Assembly (NCBI GenBank): GCA_036732565.1
Contig: DAINCF010000185.1
Location: 1-12,782, forward strand
Reading direction: 5' to 3'
DNA length: 12,782 nucleotides
From: JAIVJN01 sp036732565
Lineage (GTDB): Bacteria > Acidobacteriota > Vicinamibacteria > Vicinamibacterales > UBA2999
The notes under the pieces are model-generated. The model had not been told where the DNA came from. It saw only the letters and a list, made by a program, of their open reading frames with translations, and searched no databases. A program made the translations under genes and the position numbers. This document shows, piece by piece, positions 1 to 5,560 of the stretch (its first letter is position 1; each line of letters opens with the position of its first letter).

Positions 1-1140
1 CTCTCCGAGCTGGACAAGGCTGCGCCGCGCGGTGGGGAAGACGAGGAGCTGGCGGTCGCCCGCCAGGTGCTGCGCAACGCCGATCGCCTCGAGCGGCTGT
101 GCACCGAGAGCTACGCCGATCTGTACGACTCAGAGCAGTCGGTGCTCGCCGGGCTCGGCCGCGTCTGGAAGCGTGTCGGGGAGCTCGCGGATATCGAGCC
201 GCGCTTTGCCGGGTATGCACACGCGCGCGAGGACCTCAAAGCACAGCTCGAGGACCTGGCGCTGGCGCTTCGGGATTTTGCCGCGTCCCTTGACAACTCG
301 CCTGGCCGGCTCCAGGACACCGAGGATCGCCTCGCGCTGCTCGAGCGGCTCAAGCGCAAGCACGGCCCATCGCTGGATGACGTTATCGCCAGGTGGACCA
401 CCTTGAAGGCCGAGCACGGCTTATTGACCAACGCCGACGCGGGCGCGGCGGACTTCGAACGCGCGCTCGAGGAGGCCTCGACGAGGTTCCTCTCGAAGGC
501 GCGCGAGCTGTCGAAGAAGCGCCGCGAGGCCGGCGGTCGGTTCGCCCGCGCCCTGAAGGGCGAGCTCGCCGGGCTGGCCATGGAGCGGACACGATTCGAC
601 GTGCGCCTCGAGACCAATGACACGGCGGAACACTGGACGGGGCAGGGCATCGACCGCGGCGAGTTCTTCCTGTCGCCGAACCCGGGCGAAGACCTCAAGC
701 CGCTGGTGCGCATCGTCTCCGGCGGCGAACTGTCGCGGGTGATGCTGGCGCTCAAGACGCTGGCGGCCGCGGAATCCGCCGGGCGCACCCTCATCTTCGA
801 CGAGGTCGACGCCGGCATCGGCGGCCGCGTCGCCAGCGTGGTAGGGGAGAAGCTCCGGGCCCTGGGCGATCGGTTCCAGGTCCTCTGCATCACCCATCTC
901 CCGCAGATCGCCGCCGCCGGCGATACCCACTTCCACATCCAGAAGCGCATCGAGCGCAACCGCACGACGACCTCGGTGAGCCGCCTCGATGAAGACTCGC
1001 GAGTGGACGAATTGGCTCGTATGATCAGTGGACGCGACGCGGGAGAGCAAGCCAGAGCCGGCGCGCGCGAGCTGCTGAATTCCGCCCGTTCCGGGGCGAA
1101 AGCGAAAGGCGAAAGTCTCAAGGGGCGAAAGCGAAAGTAA
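1..1140 (+). CDS. recN: DNA repair protein RecN, 3' part (5' end outside window)
   Basis: RecN is an SMC-like ATPase of the cytoplasm that acts early in double-strand break repair with RecA. The open frame enters at base 1 without a start, and 379 residues are visible; full RecN proteins are usually about 550-570 residues, so the Walker A part lies to the left. Visible signs are a family motif GEDEEL near residue 15, a long charged helical region consistent with the coiled-coil arms (about residues 20-190), the ABC signature SGGELSRVMLALKT near residue 240, Walker B TLIFDEVDAGIGG near residue 262, and the switch motif ITHLPQIAA near residue 298. The C-terminus ends in a basic tail (KAKGESLKGRKRK) encoded by a short direct repeat, which looks like repeat DNA that has spread into the gene. 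The next gene, miaB, is 190 nt downstream. The family call is very secure. Confidence 0.96.
   Translation, partial: LSELDKAAPRGGEDEELAVARQVLRNADRLERLCTESYADLYDSEQSVLAGLGRVWKRVGELADIEPRFAGYAHAREDLKAQLEDLALALRDFAASLDNSPGRLQDTEDRLALLERLKRKHGPSLDDVIARWTTLKAEHGLLTNADAGAADFERALEEASTRFLSKARELSKKRREAGGRFARALKGELAGLAMERTRFDVRLETNDTAEHWTGQGIDRGEFFLSPNPGEDLKPLVRIVSGGELSRVMLALKTLAAAESAGRTLIFDEVDAGIGGRVASVVGEKLRALGDRFQVLCITHLPQIAAAGDTHFHIQKRIERNRTTTSVSRLDEDSRVDELARMISGRDAGEQARAGARELLNSARSGAKAKGESLKGRKRK
1093..1137 (+). repeat. 16-nt direct repeat inside the recN 3' end
   Basis: GGGGCGAAAGCGAAAG occurs at 1093-1108 and again, identical, at 1122-1137, with GCGAAAG between them. The copies encode the basic RecN tail and end three bases before the stop codon is complete. 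The repeat borders directly on the intergenic repeat array, so both may come from the same slippage-prone tract. Confidence 0.8.
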
Positions 1141-1150
1141 AGAATAGGGT

Positions 1151-1316
1151 GCGCAAGGTGCGCAAGGTGCGCAGGGTGCCCGAGGTGCGTGGGGCACAAA
1201 GTCGTCCGCGGGTACCCGGACACACGTGAGCACCCTGAGCACCTCAGCACCCTGGGCACCTTGGGCACTAGCACCCTGGGCACCTCGGGCACCTTGCGCA
1301 CCCTGGGCACCTTTGA
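1151..1316. repeat. Array of degenerate 9-nt repeats that flips orientation; long imperfect inverted repeat
   Basis: The left part is built of AAGGTGCGC-type nonamers (1155-1190). The right part is built of the complementary type GCACCYTGG (about 1229-1313). Arms 1155-1184 and 1284-1313 are complementary at 27 of 30 positions by hand alignment, with 99 nt between them, so the RNA or single-stranded DNA could form a long hairpin that ends 17 nt before the miaB start. In the miaB frame the right part reads as a meaningless Ala-Pro-Trp run, which argues against a start upstream. There is no T-tract, so this is not a classic terminator. Confidence 0.85.
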
Positions 1317-1330
1317 TGACCACCTTGACC

Positions 1331-2761
1331 ATGAAGTACTTCATTGAGACCTACGGCTGTCAGATGAACGTGCACGACTCGGAGCGGATGGCCGGCCTGC
1401 TGGAGCAGGCTGGTTACGATCCGGCGGAGGCGGACGTCGATGCCGATCTGGTCGTCATCAACACCTGCAGCGTCCGCGAGCGGGCCGAGGACAAACTCTA
1501 TACGCGGCTTGGCGAGCTCAGGGTCATGGGCCAGGAGCGCGGGGTGGAACCGATCGTCGCCGTGACCGGCTGCGTGGCGCAGCAAGAGGGCGAGCGGCTG
1601 CTGCAGCGCTCGAACGTGATCGACGTAATCGCCGGCACTCAGCGCCTGAAGATGCTTCCGGCGCTGGTCGAGCATGCCCGGCAGGCCCGCCGCTCACCGT
1701 CGATCGACATCAGCACACCCTACGACGAGCCGTCATTCCCGCTGGGGATCACCCGACACGCCGATCCGGTCAAGGCCTACGTCACGATCATCGAGGGCTG
1801 CAACGACTACTGCGCCTTCTGCGTGGTGCCGTACACGCGCGGCCACGAACGGATGCGCACCAAGGCAGAGATCCTGGACGATGTCCGCGAGGCGGCGCGC
1901 CAGGGCCGGCGCGAGGTGCAGCTGCTCGGGCAGATCGTCAACCACTACCAGGCGCCGGACGACCCGGCGTGCAACTTCGCCGGGCTGCTGGAAGCAGTCC
2001 ACGAGGTCGACGGCATCGACCGCATCCGGTTCGCGAGCCCGCACCCGCGGCACGCCTCGGCGCGGCTGATTGCCGCCATCCGCGACCTGCCCAAGGTCTG
2101 CAAGCACCTGCACCTGCCGGTGCAGTCCGGCGCCACGTCGGTGCTCGAGCGGATGCGCCGGCGGCATACGCGGGACCAGTACCTCGACCTGGTCGACGCG
2201 ATTCGAACCGCGGTGCCCGGCATTCAACTCTCGACCGATGTCATCATCGGCTTCCCCGGGGAAACCGACGCGGAGTTCGACGAGACGCTCTCGCTCGCCG
2301 AGACAATCCGCTACCACAGCATGTTCTCGTTCAAGTACTCGGTGCGACCGAACACGCTGGCGTCGAAGCGGATGGCGGACGATGTATCCGAGGAGGAGAA
2401 GACGCGGCGCATCGTCGCGCTCCAATCGCTCCAGCGCCGCATTCAGCTCGAGCTGCACGAGGCCTCGGTCGGCCGCACGGTGCAGGTGCTGGTGGACGGG
2501 GTGAGCCGCCGGCGCGAGTGGGAAGTCTCGGGGCGCACGAGCGGCAACACCGTGGTGAACTTGCCGGGTCAGCCCGAGTGGCTCGGCCAGTTCGTCGACG
2601 TCACCATCCGCCGCGCCGGCCCCAACAGCGTCTGGGGCGAGCCTCGACGACCCGCTCCGGGCACGCCCGTTGGCCTCGCGACGCTCGCGCCAAGCACGCC
2701 CGACGCACCCGCATCGCTCGCCGAAGGCAAGTCGCTTGACAGGTTCAACCCGCGGTCTTAG
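1331..2761 (+). CDS. miaB: tRNA-2-methylthio-N6-dimethylallyladenosine synthase MiaB
   Basis: MiaB is a radical-SAM methylthiotransferase that converts i6A37 to ms2i6A37 in tRNAs reading UNN codons. From this start the protein has 476 residues. The N-terminal UPF0004 domain shows the three cysteines that bind the auxiliary 4Fe-4S cluster: Cys10 (YGCQMN), Cys46 (NTCSVRE) and Cys81 (TGCVAQ). The radical-SAM motif CNDYCAFC gives Cys157, Cys161 and Cys164. A C-terminal TRAM domain follows (about 380-440), then a Pro/Ala-rich tail of about 40 residues. I chose ATG 1331 because MKYFIETYGCQMN is the usual N-terminus; the frame stays open to 1226, but those codons are repeat DNA. The usual GQNVN motif reads GQIVN (Ile202). 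RimO and MtaB are less likely given these motifs. No clear Shine-Dalgarno is seen. Confidence 0.95.
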   Translation: MKYFIETYGCQMNVHDSERMAGLLEQAGYDPAEADVDADLVVINTCSVRERAEDKLYTRLGELRVMGQERGVEPIVAVTGCVAQQEGERLLQRSNVIDVIAGTQRLKMLPALVEHARQARRSPSIDISTPYDEPSFPLGITRHADPVKAYVTIIEGCNDYCAFCVVPYTRGHERMRTKAEILDDVREAARQGRREVQLLGQIVNHYQAPDDPACNFAGLLEAVHEVDGIDRIRFASPHPRHASARLIAAIRDLPKVCKHLHLPVQSGATSVLERMRRRHTRDQYLDLVDAIRTAVPGIQLSTDVIIGFPGETDAEFDETLSLAETIRYHSMFSFKYSVRPNTLASKRMADDVSEEEKTRRIVALQSLQRRIQLELHEASVGRTVQVLVDGVSRRREWEVSGRTSGNTVVNLPGQPEWLGQFVDVTIRRAGPNSVWGEPRRPAPGTPVGLATLAPSTPDAPASLAEGKSLDRFNPRS

Positions 2762-2764
2762 GTT
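2736..2764 (+). promoter_or_regulatory. Sigma-70-like promoter for the DUF151 gene, overlapping the miaB stop
   Basis: The -35 box TTGACA (2736-2741, full consensus) is followed after exactly 17 nt by TAGGTT (2759-2764), whose T, A and final T fit a -10 box. The -10 overlaps the miaB stop codon. Expected transcription start is near 2771, only about 3 nt before the ATG at 2774, so the mRNA would be nearly leaderless; no Shine-Dalgarno is present upstream of that ATG, which fits. Confidence 0.5.
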
Positions 2765-2773
2765 ACAGACAAC

Positions 2774-3259
2774 ATGCTGATCGAAATGACGATCAAGGGG
2801 CTGATGGTGGATCCCGTCACGAACATGCCCATCATCATCCTGCGCGATCGAGACGGACAGAAGGTGCTCCCGATTTGGGTCGGCGTGTTCGAGGCGAATG
2901 CCATCGCGCTCCAGATCGAGAACATCCACACGCCGCGTCCGATGACGCACGACCTGCTCAAGAACGTGATTCAGGATCTCCACGCCGCCGTCGAGCGCAT
3001 CGTCGTCTGCGACTTGAAGGACAACACGTTCTTCGCGTTGATCCATCTCCAGACCGCTGGCGGTCCGGTCGCGATCGACGCGCGCCCGAGCGACGCCATC
3101 GCGCTCGCGCTCCGCACGCGCGCGCCGATCCTCGTCGAGGAGACGGTCATCGACAACGCCAAGCACGTCGACTTCGCCGACGACAAGCAGAACAGCGAGC
3201 GGCTGCAACAATGGCTCGAGTCGTTGGACACCGACGACCTCGGTAAATACAAGATGTAG
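2774..3259 (+). CDS. Bifunctional nuclease family protein (DUF151/BFN domain)
   Basis: This is a 161-residue protein of the DUF151 family. Plant members have been described as dual-function DNase/RNases; the role of the bacterial, probably cytosolic, members is not settled. The BFN domain fills about residues 1-135. Recognisable stretches are MVDPVTNMPIIILRD, VLPIWVGVFEANAIAL and the strongly conserved DARPSDAIALALRTRAPI followed by I-VEE-type residues. The C-terminal 25 residues are acidic and glutamine-rich, without a known domain. The gene starts 13 nt after the miaB stop but seems to have its own promoter, so it may be transcribed both with miaB and alone. The parA promoter and gene follow. 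The family assignment is secure; the biochemical function in this organism is not known. Confidence 0.9.
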   Translation: MLIEMTIKGLMVDPVTNMPIIILRDRDGQKVLPIWVGVFEANAIALQIENIHTPRPMTHDLLKNVIQDLHAAVERIVVCDLKDNTFFALIHLQTAGGPVAIDARPSDAIALALRTRAPILVEETVIDNAKHVDFADDKQNSERLQQWLESLDTDDLGKYKM

Positions 3260-3272
3260 TCGGCCGGCCGAC
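3259..3272. other. Perfect 14-nt GC palindrome at the end of the DUF151 gene
   Basis: GTCGGCCGGCCGAC begins on the last base of the stop codon. It could form a 5-bp stem with a CCGG loop, but only a short ATTTC follows instead of a T-run. It may be a weak terminator, a protein-binding site, or chance. Confidence 0.35.
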
Positions 3273-3349
3273 ATTTCGCCCAACCTGTTGATAGCTAGTG
3301 AGATACAGCCGGCAGTTTCTCGCGGTTGCCCATGCCCGCTCGGGATTTC

Positions 3350-3378
3350 TTGACGCTGGGGCAGGACGTCCCTAGAAT
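3350..3378 (+). promoter_or_regulatory. Sigma-70-like promoter of parA-parB
   Basis: TTGACG (3350-3355), exactly 17 nt, then TAGAAT (3373-3378): each box is one change from consensus and the spacing is ideal. Expected start of transcription is near 3385, giving a leader of about 58 nt before the parA ATG at 3443. It lies inside the longer open frame that begins at 3326, which shows that the upstream ATGs at 3326 and 3377 are not the main start. Confidence 0.65.
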
Positions 3379-3442
3379 GCGAAGGCAAGTCTCTCACCAC
3401 ACCAGCTCATTTCCAGTCGCCGATGATGCCCGCCTGCCGCCG

Positions 3443-4198
3443 ATGATTCTTGCGATCGCCAATCAGAAGGGGGGCGTCGGCAAGACCACGACCGCCATCA
3501 ATCTCGCCGCTGCCTTGGCGATGCGCGGGCGCAAGACGCTGCTCATCGATCTCGACCCGCAGGCGAACACCAGCATGTCGTTCGTGGACCTGCGCGAAGT
3601 GCAACGGAGCATGTACGACGTGTTCGTCGACTCGACCGTGCGTCTCGCCGATGTGATCTCGCAGACACCGCTCGAGCATCTCTGCGTTGCACCCGCGCGG
3701 ATCGCGCTCGCGAAGCTCGAAGCCCGGATGACGGGGGAGTTGGATGCCCCGTTCAAATTGAAGGATCAGCTGGCCGCGGTCCAGGACCGGTTTCAACACG
3801 TGGTGATCGATTGCCCGCCGGCCCTCGGTCTCCTGACCGTCAACGCGTTGGTCGCGTCCACGCACCTACTGATTCCGATTCAGTCCTCCTACTTCGCGCT
3901 CGAGGGAACCGACGACCTCCTGGAGACGATCGAAAAGGTGCAGCAGCGGCCCAACCCGGAGCTCCGCCTCCTGGGGGTCGTGATCACGATGCACGACCGG
4001 CGCACCGCGTTGGCCCGGGACATCCGAGAGCAGATTCGGAAGGTGTTTGGCGACAAGGTGTTCCGTACGGTAATCAGCAAGAGCGTGCGCCTGGAGGAGA
4101 GCCCCGCCTACCGGGAGTCGATATTCACCTTCGCGCCCGAATCGAGCGGCGCGACCGAGTACTACAGTCTTTGCGAGGAGGTGATCGATCGTGCCTAA
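3443..4198 (+). CDS. parA: Chromosome partitioning ATPase ParA (Soj type)
   Basis: ParA is a cytoplasmic deviant-Walker ATPase that binds DNA non-specifically when bound to ATP and drives segregation of ParB-parS complexes. The protein has 251 residues, the usual size for chromosomal Soj/ParA without an N-terminal DNA-binding extension. The deviant Walker A motif KGGVGKTT spans residues 9-16 with both lysines present, Walker A' is LLIDLDPQAN (Asp36/Asp38), and Walker B is VVIDCPPALGLLTVNAL near residue 115. The start was chosen because MILAIANQKGGVGKT is the classic N-terminus and because a good promoter lies within the longer open frame. No Shine-Dalgarno is evident before this ATG. The 3' end overlaps parB by 8 nt and carries its ribosome-binding site, so the two are translationally linked. 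Confidence 0.94.
   Translation: MILAIANQKGGVGKTTTAINLAAALAMRGRKTLLIDLDPQANTSMSFVDLREVQRSMYDVFVDSTVRLADVISQTPLEHLCVAPARIALAKLEARMTGELDAPFKLKDQLAAVQDRFQHVVIDCPPALGLLTVNALVASTHLLIPIQSSYFALEGTDDLLETIEKVQQRPNPELRLLGVVITMHDRRTALARDIREQIRKVFGDKVFRTVISKSVRLEESPAYRESIFTFAPESSGATEYYSLCEEVIDRA
4176..4186 (+). promoter_or_regulatory. Near-perfect Shine-Dalgarno for parB inside parA
   Basis: AGGAGGTGATC matches the complement of the usual 16S rRNA 3' tail over 11 consecutive bases. The AGGAGG core ends 9 nt before the GTG at 4191. It fixes parB's GTG start and contrasts with the other genes here, which have weak or no Shine-Dalgarno. Confidence 0.8.
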
Positions 4199-5018
4199 GC
4201 GGGGTTTGCCAGACACGGCGCGGATGCGCCACGACCTCCACTACGTGGAGACCCTAGCGGCCGCCGCGGGCGCCCCGGTTGGTCGCATGGTCCCGATCGA
4301 CCTGATCGACCCAAATCCCGACCAGCCGCGCCAGGCGATGGGCGACCTGGCCGAGCTCATCGCCTCGGTCGCCGAGAAGGGGATTATCGAGCCGCTGGTG
4401 GTGCGCCAGCGCGGGTCCCGGTACCAGATCGTTGCCGGCGAGCGCCGCTATCATGCCGGGGTCCAGGCCGGCCTCCAGGAGCTCCCGGTCGTCGTCCGCG
4501 ACGTCGACGACACCGAGATGCTGGAGATTGCGCTCGTCGAGAACATCCAGCGCAAGGACCTGACGGCGTTCGAAGAAGCCGAAGCCCTCCAGAGTCTCGC
4601 GCAGCGCTGTGGCTATACGCACGAGGACTTGGCCAAGCGCCTGGGGAAGTCTCGGACCTCCGTCACCGAATCCCTGAGCCTCAATGGCATGCCCGCCGAC
4701 GTCCGCAAGGTCTGCCGCCTGGCGGACATCCACACCAAGTCGTTGCTGCTGCAGGTCGTCCGCCAGGGCGATCCGCAGAAGATGCTGGGCCTGGTTGAAA
4801 AGATCGCCACCCAGGGCGTCGCGACCCGCGAGCAACTCCGCCGCGAGGCCCAGAAGCCGCCCGCCGTCGGACGCCCAAAGGCGTTCGTCTTCCATTTCAA
4901 GCCCCAGAACAAGTCGTTCAACCTCAGTCTGAAATTCAACAAGAAGTCGGCGTCGAAAGACGAGGTCATCGCCGCGCTCGAGAACATCATTCACGAGCTC
5001 CGGGCGGCGAAAGACTGA
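4191..5018 (+). CDS. parB: Chromosome partitioning protein ParB (Spo0J type)
   Basis: ParB binds parS sites, acts as a CTP-dependent DNA clamp, and works with ParA in chromosome segregation. The 275-residue protein starts at a GTG that overlaps the parA end. The N-terminal CTP-binding domain begins with VPIDLIDPNPDQPR (34-47); box II reads GERRYHA (83-89), with His where most ParBs have the third Arg; ENIQRKDLTAFEEA (118-130) is the usual motif. A helix-turn-helix lies at about 143-165 (THEDLAKRLGKSRTSVTESLSL region). The C-terminal 50 residues (about 226-275) contain FVFHFKPQNKSFNLSLKF and a short helix, and do not look like the usual ParB dimerisation zipper to me. No good parS site was found in this window. 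Assignment is secure from motifs and from parA next door; the consequences of the odd residues are inference. Confidence 0.93.
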   Translation: MPKRGLPDTARMRHDLHYVETLAAAAGAPVGRMVPIDLIDPNPDQPRQAMGDLAELIASVAEKGIIEPLVVRQRGSRYQIVAGERRYHAGVQAGLQELPVVVRDVDDTEMLEIALVENIQRKDLTAFEEAEALQSLAQRCGYTHEDLAKRLGKSRTSVTESLSLNGMPADVRKVCRLADIHTKSLLLQVVRQGDPQKMLGLVEKIATQGVATREQLRREAQKPPAVGRPKAFVFHFKPQNKSFNLSLKFNKKSASKDEVIAALENIIHELRAAKD

Positions 5019-5040
5019 GACGGGACGAACGCTGGCCAGT

Positions 5041-5380
5041 CCCGGGTCCCGAGTCTCCCGAGGCCCGAGTCCCGAGCCCGAGTCCCGAGGCCCGAGTCCC
5101 GAGTCCTGGGACCCCTGGGACCTCGGACCTCTGGGACCTGAGACCTGAGACCTGAGACCTGAGGCCTGGGACCTGAGACCTGGGGCCTGGGGCCGACTCG
5201 GGCTTGGGTCTTGAGACCTGGGCCGCCTTCGGAGGCTCCGGAGGCTCCGGAGGCCTTGGGTCTTGAGACCTGGGACATAGGGCATCAGGACCTGGTTCAG
5301 AATCTGGGTCCAAGGACCCGGGCCAAGCTGGCGGATGGCCCAAGCCCAAAAGCCCAAGACCGAAGTCCCAAGACCCGAGC
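5041..5380. repeat. Array of degenerate 7-nt repeats downstream of parB
   Basis: There is no gene here. At 5041-5104 the units are CCCGAGT/CCCGAGG; at 5104-5196 they change to CCTGAGA/CCTGGGA; at 5231-5255 there are two full copies and one partial copy of GGAGGCTCC; and at about 5350-5380 units of the opposite sense appear (CCCAAGAC). Shared consensus is roughly CCYGRGN, itself close to palindromic. All frames that stay open through it give Pro/Gly/Ser/Arg-rich low-complexity peptides with no start context, so I treat it as non-coding. Origin and role are unknown. Confidence 0.85.
5203..5274 (+). repeat. Exact 20-nt direct repeat with internal dyad
   Basis: CTTGGGTCTTGAGACCTGGG occurs identically at 5203-5222 and 5255-5274, 52 nt apart start to start. 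Each copy contains the dyad GGTCT-TG-AGACC. Inverted partial copies (CCCAAGACC, CCCAAGACCC) lie at about 5353-5377. Exact conservation stands out among the otherwise diverged units of the array. Confidence 0.8.
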
Positions 5381-5384
5381 CTGT

Positions 5385-5450
5385 CGTTTAGTTAACATAA
5401 TACCTATTATCGGACTCTGAGAATATCGACTGAAAACACCGGCTGTTGAT
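5385..5450 (+). promoter_or_regulatory. AT-rich island with palindrome upstream of lptFG (probable promoter/operator)
   Basis: In a high-GC window this stretch is clearly AT-rich. It holds the perfect palindrome ATAATA-CC-TATTAT (5397-5410), which supplies -10-like boxes on both strands, and TTAACA (5392-5397), close to a -35 box. I could not pair a -35 and -10 at good spacing with confidence. It most likely contains the promoter or an operator for the downstream gene; 5451-5560 shows nothing else recognisable. Confidence 0.4.
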
Positions 5451-5560
5451 GGTTTGCGGAGCTGCCCTGCGGGCGCACGACCTACATGACGCGCGCGGCG
5501 GTCCGTGAAGATTCACGTGGCGCGAACGCCCGCCGCACCCCACAATGGATCTCGGTCCGC

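Noticed and set aside
290..295. TTGACA inside recN as an internal promoter
   Set aside because: No -10 box at 16-18 nt, and it lies in coding sequence.
111..1310. Long minus-strand open frame opposite recN
   Set aside because: It is a GC-driven shadow of recN with Arg/Ser-rich low-complexity translation.
1226..1330. Upstream extension of miaB by 35 codons
   Set aside because: The codons are the nonamer array read as Ala-Pro-Trp repeats; the family N-terminus starts at 1331.
3326..3442. N-terminal extension of ParA by 39 codons
   Set aside because: A good promoter (3350-3378) lies inside it, and the conserved ParA N-terminus starts at 3443.
5019..5357. Pro/Ser/Gly-rich open frames on both strands after parB
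   Set aside because: They are by-products of tandem repeats without start context or protein-like composition.
5512..5519. TTCACGTG as a parS site
   Set aside because: It matches the central part of the parS consensus (TGTTTCACGTGAAACA), but the right half-site (GCGCGA instead of AAACA) fails, so it is not a convincing palindrome.
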